A DNA stretch of 64,000 nucleotides from Sulfuriflexus mobilis (GTDB taxonomy: Bacteria > Pseudomonadota > Gammaproteobacteria > AKS1): the NCBI RefSeq assembly GCF_003967195.1, contig NZ_AP018725.1, forward strand, positions 248,001 through 312,000, written 5' to 3'. Of this stretch, positions 44,211 to 52,486 are shown piece after piece (position 1 is the stretch's first letter; every line of letters starts with the position of its first letter). Position numbers and translations under genes: made by a program. The notes under the pieces are model-generated. The model saw only the letters and a list, made by a program, of their open reading frames with translations, made no database searches and was not told the origin of the DNA.

Positions 44211-44897
44211 TCAGGTACTTCTTGTTCCGAAAATGGCTGTGCCGATACGCACCAGGGTGCTGCCCTCGGCGATCGCGGCCTCAAGATCATCGCTCATGCC
44301 CATAGACAGGGTGTCCAGTTCAAAGCCCTCGGCAATCAGCTGTTGCTGGCACGCGTACAGGGCGCGAAAGGCCGCGCGCTGTATCGCGACATCATCGCTG
44401 GCGGCGGGGATGGCCATCAGGCCACGCAGGCGCAGGTTCGGCAGCGTGGCAATGGCCCTGGCGAGCGGCAGCACCTCATCCGGGCTGACGCCGGCCTTGC
44501 TGGCCTCCTGACTGATATTGACCTGCAGGCAGATATTTAAGGGGGCGGCACCCGGTGGGCGTTGCTCATTGAGGCGGCGGGCGATCTTTACCCGTTCCAC
44601 GGTGTGCACCCAGTCAAAGTGCTGGGCAATATCGCGGCTCTTGTTCGACTGGATCGCACCGATAAAGTGCCACTCCAGGTCCAGGTCGGCCAGTGCGGCG
44701 ATTTTCGGCAGGGCATCCTGCAGGTAATTCTCGCCAAAGGCCCGTTGCCCCGCCGCGTGGGCCTGGCGGATATCCTCGGCCGGGCGGGTCTTGCTCACCG
44801 CGAGTAACTGCACGGAGTCTGGATTGCGGTCACTGCGCTGGGCGGCCTGCTCAATGCGTTGTTTAACGGCCAGCAGCCGGGATGTGATGTCGGTCAT
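44211..44897 (-). CDS. yggS: YggS-type pyridoxal-phosphate homeostasis protein
   Basis: 228 residues, alanine-racemase-like TIM barrel: the PLP Lys in LLAVSKTRPAEDIRQAHAAG, FGENYLQ, WHFIGAIQSNK, the VN-ISQEASKAG segment and the closing LSMGMSDDLEAAIAEGSTLV. Controls the level of free PLP. Divergent from pilT, as in Pseudomonas. Confidence 0.97.
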   Translation of the reverse strand: MTDITSRLLAVKQRIEQAAQRSDRNPDSVQLLAVSKTRPAEDIRQAHAAGQRAFGENYLQDALPKIAALADLDLEWHFIGAIQSNKSRDIAQHFDWVHTVERVKIARRLNEQRPPGAAPLNICLQVNISQEASKAGVSPDEVLPLARAIATLPNLRLRGLMAIPAASDDVAIQRAAFRALYACQQQLIAEGFELDTLSMGMSDDLEAAIAEGSTLVRIGTAIFGTRST

Positions 44898-45027
44898 ACC
44901 AAAATCTGCGGTTAGGCTATACTGTAGAAAAAATTGACCGAACCGATAAGGAACTGTCGGCCTGTAGTATATACGATACGATTAACAATATTTTCTGCAT
45001 AACGAGAAAGTCCCCCGGGAGGATTCA

Positions 45028-46065
45028 ATGGATATTGCTGAACTACTTGCCTTCGGTGTGAAGAACAACGCCTCGGACCTGCACCTGTCCGCCGGCCTGC
45101 CACCGATGATTCGTGTCGATGGTGACATTCGTCGTATTAACGTGCCAGCACTGGATCATAAGCAAGTACACAGTCTCATTTACGACATCATGAACGACAA
45201 ACAGCGTAAGGACTTCGAAGAATTTTTCGAGACCGACTTCTCGTTTGAAATTCCAGGCCTGGCGCGTTTCCGCGTCAATGCCTTTAACCATAACCGTGGC
45301 GCGGGTGCGGTGTTTCGTACCATTCCCTCGCGTATCCTGTCGCTGGAAGAACTCGGTGCGCCAGCGGTGTTTAAGGAGATCTCCGATGTGCCGCGTGGCA
45401 TTGTGCTCGTCACCGGCCCGACCGGTTCCGGCAAGTCGACCACACTGGCCGCCATGGTCGACTACAAGAACGATAACGAGTTTGGGCACATTCTTACGGT
45501 TGAAGACCCGATCGAATTTGTTCACGAGAGTAAGAAGTGCCTGGTCAACCAGCGTGAGGTGCACCGCGATACACTGGGTTTTAATGAGGCGCTACGTTCG
45601 GCCTTGCGTGAAGACCCGGATATTATCCTCGTTGGCGAAATGCGTGACCTGGAAACTATTCGCCTGGCCCTGTCTGCGGCGGAAACCGGGCACCTTGTAT
45701 TCGGTACCCTGCATACCAGTTCTGCCGCCAAGACCATCGACCGTATTATCGACGTGTTCCCGGCCGCAGAAAAAGATATGGTGCGTTCGATGTTGTCAGA
45801 ATCCCTGCGCGCAGTTATTGCCCAGACCCTGCTGAAAAAGATTGGCGGTGGCCGTATTGCTGCGCACGAGATCATGATCGGCAATCCGGCGATTCGTAAC
45901 CTCATTCGAGAAAACAAGGTCGCGCAGATGTACTCCGCCATCCAGACCGGCCAGGCCGTCGGCATGCAGACCCTCGATCAGTGTCTGAAAGACCTGGTCG
46001 CCAAGGGTCAGATCACGGTACAGGATGCACGTATGCGTGCGGTAAACAAGGAACAGTTTTCGTAA
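45028..46065 (+). CDS. pilT: Type IV pilus retraction ATPase PilT
   Basis: 345 residues. The opening LLAFGVKNNASDLHLSAGLP is diagnostic. Walker A GPTGSGKSTTLAAM, the Asp box EDPIEFVH, Walker B ALREDPDIILVGEMRD, the His box GHLVFGTLHTSSAAKTI, and the C-terminal AIRNLIRENK. It drives pilus depolymerisation in twitching. ATG 45028 follows GGGAGGATTCA. Followed by pilU after 44 bases. Confidence 0.98.
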   Translation: MDIAELLAFGVKNNASDLHLSAGLPPMIRVDGDIRRINVPALDHKQVHSLIYDIMNDKQRKDFEEFFETDFSFEIPGLARFRVNAFNHNRGAGAVFRTIPSRILSLEELGAPAVFKEISDVPRGIVLVTGPTGSGKSTTLAAMVDYKNDNEFGHILTVEDPIEFVHESKKCLVNQREVHRDTLGFNEALRSALREDPDIILVGEMRDLETIRLALSAAETGHLVFGTLHTSSAAKTIDRIIDVFPAAEKDMVRSMLSESLRAVIAQTLLKKIGGGRIAAHEIMIGNPAIRNLIRENKVAQMYSAIQTGQAVGMQTLDQCLKDLVAKGQITVQDARMRAVNKEQFS

Positions 46066-46109
46066 GCGGATTGTTCCACACGATATTCTGAAAACTAAGG
46101 TATACAGGC

Positions 46110-47261
46110 ATGGATTTTGATTCGCTGCTCAAACTCATGGTACAGAAAAACGCATCTGACCTGTTCATCACCGCCGGTATGGCCCCGTCGCTGAAGGTCA
46201 ACGGCAAGATCACGCCGGTGACCAAGAACACCTTGACCCCGGGCCAGGCCATGGAAGTGGTAGAGGGGATCATGAGTGAGGCACAAAAGAAAGAGTTTCA
46301 CGATACCCATGAGTGTAATTTCGCGATCTCGGCCTCCGGTATAGGACGCTTCCGCGTCAGTGCCTTTATCCAGCGTAACCATGCCGGCATGGTACTGCGA
46401 AAGATCGAAACCAAGATCCCTTCACTGGAAGAGCTGCGTCTGCCGGCGATCATCAAGAACCTCGCCATGGTCAAGCGTGGTTTGGTATTGTTCGTCGGTG
46501 GTACGGGCACCGGTAAGTCGACCTCGCTGGCGGCGATGATCGGCTACCGTAACAAGAACACGACCGGGCATATCATCAGTATCGAAGATCCGATCGAATA
46601 CATTCATCAGCATGATGGCTGCATCATCACCCAGCGTGAAGTCGGCCTGGATACCGATTCATTTGAAACGGCACTGAAGAATACCCTGCGTCAGGCACCG
46701 GATGTCATCCTCATTGGTGAGATCCGGACCCGCGAAACGATGGAGCACGCGATCACCTTCGCCGAGACCGGTCACCTCTGCCTGGCGACCCTGCACGCCA
46801 ACAACGCCAACCAGGCGCTGGACCGTATTATTAACTTCTTCCCGGAAGACCGTCGTAACCAGTTGCTCATGGACCTGTCACTGAACCTGAAGGGTATTAT
46901 TGCCCAGCAATTGATCCCGACCCCGGATGGCAAGGGCCGTCGCGCTGCGATCGAGGTGCTGATCAATACACCGCTTGCCGCCGACATTATTCGCAAGGGT
47001 GCGGTACACGAATTGAAGGAACTCATGCGCAAGTCCAACCAGCTGGGTATGAGGACCTTCGACCAGGCGTTGTATGAACTGTATACGGCCGGTGAAATCA
47101 CTTACGAAGATGCCATTCACGCTGCCGACTCAGCCAACGAACTGCGTTTGATGATCAAGCTCGGCGACAAGGCGGCTGCCGAAAACATGGAATCGGCCGT
47201 TGAGGGTATGACCCTGATGGAAGAAGATGACAATAGCCCCGGGGGCGGGCTGTCATTCTAG
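46110..47261 (+). CDS. pilU: Type IV pilus retraction ATPase PilU
   Basis: 383 residues. LLKLMVQKNASDLFITAGMAPS opening, Walker A GGTGTGKSTSLAAM, IEDPIEYIHQHDG, Walker B QAPDVILIGEIRT, and the Asn-rich ANNANQALDRIINFFPED that sets PilU apart from PilT. The acidic C-terminal tail (LMEEDDNSPGGGLSF) is typical. Works with PilT to retract pili under load. Same operon as pilT. Confidence 0.97.
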   Translation: MDFDSLLKLMVQKNASDLFITAGMAPSLKVNGKITPVTKNTLTPGQAMEVVEGIMSEAQKKEFHDTHECNFAISASGIGRFRVSAFIQRNHAGMVLRKIETKIPSLEELRLPAIIKNLAMVKRGLVLFVGGTGTGKSTSLAAMIGYRNKNTTGHIISIEDPIEYIHQHDGCIITQREVGLDTDSFETALKNTLRQAPDVILIGEIRTRETMEHAITFAETGHLCLATLHANNANQALDRIINFFPEDRRNQLLMDLSLNLKGIIAQQLIPTPDGKGRRAAIEVLINTPLAADIIRKGAVHELKELMRKSNQLGMRTFDQALYELYTAGEITYEDAIHAADSANELRLMIKLGDKAAAENMESAVEGMTLMEEDDNSPGGGLSF

Positions 47262-47340
47262 TTTGCTGACGCGAAGTGACACGGGTGACTTAGGGCTGCC
47301 AGATTAAAAAGACGATTATCGATCACTGTTTCATCATGAG

Positions 47341-47757
47341 TTAGTTTTTCACAATTAACGACGATGCAAGCGTATTGAGTGCAGCAATGGTTTCGGCGGA
47401 GAAGTCCTGAGAAATCTTGTCTTCCACCAATGCAACCTCGCTTTTGGCCAGGGTCAGCCGGTTCAGGCCGGACTCAGTCAGCTTGATGTAAAAAGAGCGC
47501 TTGTCATTTGGGTTATTAATGCTTTCAACAATCCGCGCCTTAAGGAGGTTGTTGACTAACACACTCATGGTGGCGCGCGTGACATTCAAATGCCGACTCA
47601 GGTCCGAAACCGTAATTTTTCCGGAGCACTCCAGGAAGAGCATGGTACGAAACTGCGGCAGGCGCAATCCGGAATACATCAACGCCAGATTCAGTTTCCT
47701 CTCAAATGTCTGAGTGGCTTCCAAAAGCTCGATAACGCGCAAAGACTCCATAATCAT
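47341..47757 (-). CDS. MarR-family transcriptional regulator
   Basis: 138 residues from 47757 (or Met at 47751). Winged-helix region: ITVSDLSRHLNVTRATMSVL then VNNLLKARIVESINNPNDKRSF, with the Asp-Lys-Arg wing of MarR. Ligand unknown. It is divergent from the DsrE-family gene at 47912, with an AT-rich gap, so it may regulate that gene. Confidence 0.88.
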   Translation of the reverse strand: MIMESLRVIELLEATQTFERKLNLALMYSGLRLPQFRTMLFLECSGKITVSDLSRHLNVTRATMSVLVNNLLKARIVESINNPNDKRSFYIKLTESGLNRLTLAKSEVALVEDKISQDFSAETIAALNTLASSLIVKN

Positions 47758-47911
47758 GCCATCTTTTTGTAACTAGTTAGTTAGGCTAACAATCAAAAAA
47801 CATATTCACTATATTACCTTATTTTAATACTCTTTAAACAGGTCGGCGGATTGATATATCCCGCCATTAATGAATATAAAACAGAACCAGCCTGATTATA
47901 GGAGAGATACG

Positions 47912-48481
47912 ATGAGTGCAGTAATTGGAAGTAATGCCCTGGCAGAGGTTTCACTCGAAAATAAGATAACAGACCTGGAAGCCCAGGTGAAAGAGCTTAA
48001 GCACAGGATGCCCGGAGATAAAGTCTCAATAATCGTCTTATCAGGCGATTTTGATAAAGCCATGGCGGCATTTATGATGGCCAATGGCGCGATAGGTATG
48101 GGCATGGAAGTCACCATGTTTTTTACCTTTTGGGGATGCTCGGTGATCAAAAAAGGGCGAAAGCTAAAAGGTAAAAAATTCACACATAAACTGATCAATA
48201 TGATGCTGCCTGCAAACAGCAAGGATCTGGCGCCTTCACAAATGTCTTTTGGCGGCATTGGCCGAAAAATGTTTAACTACATGATGAAGGGTCAAATGTC
48301 TTCACTGGAAGAACAAATTGAGATCGCAGTAGAAGCCGGGGTGACTTTTCAGGTGTGCTCTCCGTCACTGGGTATGATGGGCTTTGATGAAGATGAATGG
48401 GCCGTACCCGTTGATATTTGTGGGGTTGCGGCCATGTATGAAGTCGCCTTGAATGCGCGGACGGCCTATTTTATATCCTAG
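47912..48481 (+). CDS. DsrE/DsrF-family sulfur-relay-like protein
   Basis: ATG 47912, with GGAGAG upstream, gives 189 residues; a longer in-frame start at 47870 has no ribosome site. VSIIVLSGDFDKAMAAFMMANGAIG and VTMFFTFWGCSV, where the Cys is in the place of the active Cys of DsrE3-like proteins, and a second Cys in VTFQVCSPSLGMMGF. Such proteins carry sulfur on Cys and often work with TusA and rhodaneses in sulfur oxidation. No partner is found nearby. A perfect hairpin follows 35 bases after the stop. Confidence 0.88.
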   Translation: MSAVIGSNALAEVSLENKITDLEAQVKELKHRMPGDKVSIIVLSGDFDKAMAAFMMANGAIGMGMEVTMFFTFWGCSVIKKGRKLKGKKFTHKLINMMLPANSKDLAPSQMSFGGIGRKMFNYMMKGQMSSLEEQIEIAVEAGVTFQVCSPSLGMMGFDEDEWAVPVDICGVAAMYEVALNARTAYFIS

Positions 48482-48515
48482 TGATCAAAATGGCAGGCAT
48501 GAAATTCCAAGGGGC

Positions 48516-48553
48516 CAGTAGCACATATAAAATTGCATTTCTATGTGCTACTG
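48516..48553 (+). other. Perfect 12-bp stem-loop downstream of the DsrE gene
   Basis: CAGTAGCACATA (48516-48527) pairs with TATGTGCTACTG (48542-48553), loop 14 bases. No T-run follows. A second stem CTCCTGGC/GCCAGGAG is at 48600-48631, followed by a T-rich stretch; either could end transcription or protect the mRNA. Confidence 0.45.
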
Positions 48554-48639
48554 CGACCTCGATTTTCGCTGTTATGACGTTTAATGGATTCTGAATGATC
48601 TCCTGGCACTTATAATCACCCTCGCCAGGAGTGATATCC

Positions 48640-49137
48640 TTATTTTATAAGCCTCAACAGATCTGCCCATAATTGCGCAAAGTCATCCCCCTTAAGGGAA
48701 ATAAGGATGGCACCACATACCATGAGCACTGCGCCTGCAAACGTTCGCCATGTCAGCATTTCTGAAAGAAAAACTGAGGCGAGAATAATAACAAAGACGA
48801 TACTCAGGCGATCGATAGCCACCACAGCGGAAACCATGCCATCGCGAAGGGCGAGAAAATAAAAAAGCCATGATAGCGCACCGGCAATACCCGCCAATAC
48901 CAGCAGCCCCCATTCCTTTCCGCTAAGGTCGATGACGGTGAAATTGTGAAATTTACCCAATCCCCAGGCAAGCACCAGAAGAAAGGCCGCCATGATGATT
49001 GAGCGTAGCGTGGTTGCTAGCGTCGGATCGACTTCACGGAGTCCAAGTTTTGCAAAAATAGCAACGAGTGCGGCCGTGAATGCAGACAGGAAGGCATAAA
49101 CAATCCACATATTTTTATTCTCCGGCTTTATATTCAT
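48640..49137 (-). CDS. Half-size EamA/DMT-family transporter
   Basis: 165 residues, five hydrophobic helices and one EamA domain (FLSAFTAALVAIFAKLGLRE, and ALSWLFYFLALRDG with AIDRLSIVFVIILASVFLSE). Most EamA exporters have two such domains; single-domain forms work as dimers like EmrE relatives. Substrate unknown. Single gene. Confidence 0.87.
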   Translation of the reverse strand: MNIKPENKNMWIVYAFLSAFTAALVAIFAKLGLREVDPTLATTLRSIIMAAFLLVLAWGLGKFHNFTVIDLSGKEWGLLVLAGIAGALSWLFYFLALRDGMVSAVVAIDRLSIVFVIILASVFLSEMLTWRTFAGAVLMVCGAILISLKGDDFAQLWADLLRLIK

Positions 49138-49232
49138 AGGAGTTTATTCTTGTGAGTAGGTGGGCGGCTAGCGACGAAGCCCATCACAGTGATGATACGT
49201 AGGATATATTGTAGGCATATATTCATCTGGCA

Positions 49233-50201
49233 TTAACCACCGAATGCAGTAAAACTCAGGCCGATATAAACACCGTAGCCAGACAGGAGTATGCCACCCT
49301 CCAGACGGCTTAGGCGCCGCCCCGTATACAAGAATAATAACAGGATCAGAGACGCCCCCAGCATGACCCATTGGTCGAATTGCAGAATTCTTGCGTGGAC
49401 GGGGAGTGGTTGCAGCAGGGCGGAGATACCCAGAATCCCCAACAGATTAAAGATATTGCTACCCAGCACGTTGCCAACGGCTACATCGGCATGCCGACGT
49501 AATGCCGCGATCACCGAAATGGTAAGTTCCGGCAGAGAGGTACCCACGGCTACCAGGGTCAGGCCAATTACGGCCTCGGAAACGCCAAGCTGTTCGGCAA
49601 TCCCGACGGCCCCCATGAGTAGCACCTGCGAGCCCACAATTAACAGCAATAGCCCCGTTAGCACGGTCGTAACCGTCCATGTTACGGATTTTGGCAGGGC
49701 GGTAAGTTCTTTGGCTTCGGCCTTGTGTAGTTCTGCAGAAGGTGCGGCATGATAGCGTTCGCTCCAATAGGCCCATACCAGGTAAGCCACCAGGGCCATC
49801 AAGAACATCACGGCGTCGGCGGGACCCAGCGTGCCGCCCCCGATCAGGACCAGAAACATGAACAATATGCTCGCCGCAACCATCGTCACAGCGTCCCGGC
49901 GTAATGCCAGCGGTTTGACTGCCATCGGTGTGATCAGCGCACATATTCCAAGAATCAGCAAAATATTGCCGATATTACTACCGACGACATTGCCAATAGC
50001 AATATCCGGCCGCTGGCTTACTGCGGCATCGACAGAAACCACCAACTCCGGCGCCGACGTGCCGAAGCCTACGATAACGATACCACTTAGCAATGGCGAT
50101 ACACCGAGGCGCCTGGCAGCCGTCAAGGCACCCCGGATCAATGCTTCACCGCCAACGGTAAGCAAGGCCACCCCGAGTACCAAAAACAGAAGATTTATCA
50201 C
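49233..50201 (-). CDS. Calcium/sodium antiporter (YrbG-like CaCA family)
   Basis: 322 residues, ten helices in two inverted repeats. The alpha motifs are visible: VIVGFGTSAPELVVSVDAA and then NVVGSNIGNILLILG in repeat one; TLVAVGTSLPELTISVIAAL and NVLGSNIFNLLGILG in repeat two. Exchanges Ca2+ or K+ for Na+/H+. Single gene. Confidence 0.95.
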   Translation of the reverse strand: MINLLFLVLGVALLTVGGEALIRGALTAARRLGVSPLLSGIVIVGFGTSAPELVVSVDAAVSQRPDIAIGNVVGSNIGNILLILGICALITPMAVKPLALRRDAVTMVAASILFMFLVLIGGGTLGPADAVMFLMALVAYLVWAYWSERYHAAPSAELHKAEAKELTALPKSVTWTVTTVLTGLLLLIVGSQVLLMGAVGIAEQLGVSEAVIGLTLVAVGTSLPELTISVIAALRRHADVAVGNVLGSNIFNLLGILGISALLQPLPVHARILQFDQWVMLGASLILLLFLYTGRRLSRLEGGILLSGYGVYIGLSFTAFGG

Positions 50202-50298
50202 GGTTCAGGGCCTCCGGGCATAGGGATGGGAGTCTTGATAGAGAACATGTCTTGTTTTGTCTCCACAGGTGCCGGGTTTTTGTAGGCTGACTACCTAA

Positions 50299-50721
50299 TT
50301 ATATAGTATTCTTTTTTGCGTCAAGCCTGGCATCAAATTTTTCTTTATTGATAATGAATCGCTCATGCCGGCCCCTGGAGATCAGGTCGATGCCATCATG
50401 GGCCTCCACGTCAAAAACAAGTTTTCTGCCTTCGACTGCAATCAAGACAACGCTAGCCGTGACCTCAAGGCCCGGTGGTGTTGCCGCTTCGTGGCTCACA
50501 TCAATGTGCGTGCCAACGGTTTGCTCTTGTGGCCAGTCGAGATGCGGCTTAATGGCCTTGATGCAGGCCCATTCGAGGAAACCAACCAGGAAGCCGGTAG
50601 CAAAGACTTCAGGCATGGCCATGAACTCGTCTGACTCCGGATAGAGCGCCGGAACAGTTTTCGACGACGGGACAATGAATCGGTGCTCGTATCGGATACC
50701 GGGTTTCAGGGATTCTCTCAT
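50299..50721 (-). CDS. FlK-like hotdog thioesterase
   Basis: ATG 50721 with GGAGAG just upstream is favoured; an in-frame GTG lies 12 bases earlier. 140 residues, single hotdog fold: the opening KPGIRYEHRFIVPSSKTVPA is that of fluoroacetyl-CoA-thioesterase-type proteins, followed by VFATGFLVGFLEWACIKAIK and HIDVSHEAATPPGLEVTA. Likely an acyl-CoA thioesterase; substrate unknown. GC content like the core. It abuts the cassette-like run to its right. Confidence 0.82.
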   Translation of the reverse strand: MRESLKPGIRYEHRFIVPSSKTVPALYPESDEFMAMPEVFATGFLVGFLEWACIKAIKPHLDWPQEQTVGTHIDVSHEAATPPGLEVTASVVLIAVEGRKLVFDVEAHDGIDLISRGRHERFIINKEKFDARLDAKKNTI

Positions 50722-50773
50722 CGATCTCTCCACTGGCGAGAAAAATGTTCCTCAAGAAGTGCTTGTTAGCATT

Positions 50774-51277
50774 TTATGTGCGGCGCAATACTTGCTGGAC
50801 AAAAGGCCACTTTTTTTCTGTATAGGTCTCTCGGTCTTCCTTATATGAAGTTGCCAGTTTTCTTTTTAAGTTTGCATACTGCGTTGCAATTATTTTATCT
50901 GAACGCAAAATATCACGAAATTTAATACGCGCTTTCCACAAAGGGCTTTCAAAAGGTATTAAGTGGAGGTGATGTGTTCTAAAAGCATCTGATGGTTTAC
51001 AAAACCAATGCATTACATCCGTTTTATACGGCCAATATTCGTAACCATGTTCTACCAAGGTTTCAATTGCCGGTTTAGATCCTTCAAGGGACTTTACACC
51101 AAACATTACATCAATTACCGGTTTGGCAACCATATCCGGTACTGCTGTGCTGCCTACGTGTTCAATACCGCCGAAGTTCCACTCCCCTACAATGGCTATT
51201 AAATGGTTTTTTTCGATCTCGAATCTTTCAGGCCATGAAGGATCATACTTTTCTAAAATTACTGATGCTCGTTTCAT
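50774..51277 (-). CDS. GrpB/UPF0157-family protein (cassette gene)
   Basis: 167 residues: ILEKYDPSWPERFEIEKNHL, then GIEHVGSTAVPDMVAKPVID and HHLHLIPFESPLWKARIKFRD, the GrpB family (nucleotidyltransferase-like fold). The enzyme function is not known. AT-rich. Two bases after its stop the minus strand reads TGCTAACAAGC (box at 50765-50771), like the R'' start of an attC; the remainder of that site is not visible. GrpB genes are common in integron cassettes. Confidence 0.88.
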   Translation of the reverse strand: MKRASVILEKYDPSWPERFEIEKNHLIAIVGEWNFGGIEHVGSTAVPDMVAKPVIDVMFGVKSLEGSKPAIETLVEHGYEYWPYKTDVMHWFCKPSDAFRTHHLHLIPFESPLWKARIKFRDILRSDKIIATQYANLKRKLATSYKEDRETYTEKKWPFVQQVLRRT

Positions 51278-51465
51278 ATGATGCCATTTCCTTGGAATGC
51301 TACGCGCCCACGTAATGGACTTATTTGAAGAGCCAGTGGAAAACCAGCTACTCTTGATGCGTTTGTTAAGCTTAATAGTGATACTTCACGAGAGAGAAAT
51401 TGTTTCTAATATTACAAACAATTTCTCTCTCGTACCTATTTCTATTATACGTGAACGTTCCTATG
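51278..51465. other. Palindromic gap between GrpB and ABM genes with a perfect 17-bp hairpin
   Basis: In this 188-base gap CGAGAGAGAAATTGTTT (51389-51405) pairs perfectly with its complement (51416-51432) around a ten-base loop. Outside it, CACGTA at about 51310 pairs with TACGTG near 51449 and GCTA with TAGC at the ends, so the gap folds into one long imperfect hairpin. Its right edge is GTTAGCC (51465-51471), holding the ABM stop codon. It may be a long attC-like site with an inserted hairpin. Confidence 0.45.
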
Positions 51466-51747
51466 TTAGCCGGCACCATTAGTCTTGTAATGCTTTTCTA
51501 GTCTTGACGAAACCTTGCCCCACTCGGTACTGCTAACACGCTGCTGATGTAACTTGAATGCACCTTGAGAAGTAAACTCTTCGTATACATTAAATCGATT
51601 CTTATTCTCATGATCCTGAGATACTTCAAAGACTAAGCAGCCTTCTTCCCGCCGGGTTAATTGAATGTGATTCGCAAGCTCTCTCTTTACAGCAGCGAGG
51701 TCAGAATCAGCCACAAGAACATATCCTTCCAGAATAACTTTCGACAA
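51466..51747 (-). CDS. ABM-domain monooxygenase-like protein (cassette gene)
   Basis: 93 residues, one ABM (antibiotic biosynthesis monooxygenase) ferredoxin-like fold: ILEGYVLVADSDLAAVKREL, REEGCLVFEVSQDHENKNRF and the conserved NVYEEFTSQGAFKLHQQ. YgiN-type relatives are small quinol or aromatic monooxygenases acting as dimers without cofactors. AT-rich, with the stop codon inside a GGCTAAC box. The start lies 18 bases from the attC at 51766-51828, the usual place for a cassette gene. Confidence 0.87.
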   Translation of the reverse strand: MSKVILEGYVLVADSDLAAVKRELANHIQLTRREEGCLVFEVSQDHENKNRFNVYEEFTSQGAFKLHQQRVSSTEWGKVSSRLEKHYKTNGAG

Positions 51748-51765
51748 CTCTGACTCCTTTTAGAT

Positions 51766-51828
51766 GTATAACGTAAAGTTGAGGGGCGCGCTGCTTTTGG
51801 CGCGTCCCTCTCGAACCCCGTGTTAGGC
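51766..51828 (-). repeat. Well-formed attC site
   Basis: The best attC in the window. Boxes on the plus strand: GTATAAC (51766-51772) and GTTAGGC (51822-51828), the latter a perfect GTTRRRY. Inner arms GTTGAGGGG-CGCGC and GCGCG-CCCTC-GAAC (51779-51816) pair with two or three unpaired bases on one side and a short loop, the feature an integrase recognises in single-stranded DNA. The stop codon of the membrane-protein gene (51823-51825) lies in the R'' box. Confidence 0.8.
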
Positions 51829-52194
51829 GCGCGCATTTCGCGACACCCACCAAGCAATAGGTAGCAAAAGAGCCAACGCACCGCCTTGGAGTATTGGAGT
51901 CATTAACACAGCGATAGCTCCCTGTGCATCTCGGTGCCAGAAAATGACATCCGCCAAAAATAAAATGCCCCCAATGGTCACTATGACTGCGACAACATAC
52001 CAATGAAAAGATGCTGTTCCTTTACGCTGCAAGATTAATAGTGCTACGCAAATAATTACATAAGGGAGGATTAGCCAGACTGCGAAAAACACAAACGCAC
52101 CAGTACTGGTCGGTTTAAGTGCGCTCACAAAAAAGATGGTAGTACACGCAGCAACGGCCATTAGGATGAAGGTAGTATGCGCTATCCATTTCAT
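51823..52194 (-). CDS. Four-helix membrane protein (cassette gene)
   Basis: 123 residues with four hydrophobic segments (about 7-28, 34-53, 66-85, 93-114) and few charges. I do not recognise it. It is AT-rich, one gene per unit, flanked by an attC downstream and an R'-like box upstream (GCCTAAC, 52220-52226, 25 bases before the start). So it forms a complete cassette. Function unknown. Confidence 0.78.
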   Translation of the reverse strand: MKWIAHTTFILMAVAACTTIFFVSALKPTSTGAFVFFAVWLILPYVIICVALLILQRKGTASFHWYVVAVIVTIGGILFLADVIFWHRDAQGAIAVLMTPILQGGALALLLPIAWWVSRNARA

Positions 52195-52219
52195 GGTGAG
52201 TGGCTCATTCCTCCATAGC

Positions 52220-52356
52220 GCCTAACTATAATTAGAAGGCCTAAAACGCCCCTTTCAAATAGACCTTTTGGGTTCTGATAAAAACAGACTTTACTATAAT
52301 CAATGGATTAATGTTTTTTATAGGGCCTTTTTTAATAAAAATTAGTGCTGGTTAGT
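52220..52356 (-). repeat. Long attC-like site at the right end of the cassette run
   Basis: Plus strand: GCCTAAC (52220-52226) on the left and GTTAGTC (52350-52356) on the right. Inside, AAGGCCTAAAAC (about 52237-52248) pairs imperfectly with GTTTTTTATAGGGCCTT (about 52313-52329). 137 bases, like long VCR-type attC sites. A stop codon lies in the right box, ending a short remnant frame. Confidence 0.45.
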
Positions 52357-52438
52357 CGACCTCTCCCCAGAGGGCAGGATCGAGCATCGCCCAGTGGCGC
52401 GGCAAAATCAATAGCAGGGTGGGGATCTGATTGATGAT
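52352..52438 (-). pseudogene. 3' remnant of a cassette gene
   Basis: A 28-codon open stretch ends QIPTLLLILPRHWAMLD then PALWGEVD and a stop inside the attC-like box at 52350. It has an upstream in-frame stop at 52439 and no start codon. Its place before the attC-like site suggests it is the last part of a lost cassette gene. Not recognised. Confidence 0.3.
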
Positions 52439-52442
52439 TTAG

Positions 52443-52479
52443 GAATGATGATTGATGAATAAAAGATCGATCATCATTC
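52443..52479. other. Stem-loop after pyrK
   Basis: GAATGATGATTGAT (52443-52456) pairs with ATCGATCATCATTC (52466-52479), one G-T pair, loop nine bases. It lies eight bases after the pyrK stop and may end the pyr operon, although no T-run follows. Confidence 0.5.
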
Positions 52480-52486
52480 ATTAATC

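Noticed and set aside
43961-44305. 114-codon open frame over the MITE-like unit
   Set aside because: Begins with the RAQRAQR pattern made by the GGCGCAGA repeats and runs into yggS on the other strand.
49233-50201. YrbG and EamA genes as cassette cargo
   Set aside because: No attC-like boxes at their ends and normal composition.
51297-51482. Plus-strand 61-codon frame in the ABM-GrpB spacer
   Set aside because: It is made by the palindrome and has no ribosome site.
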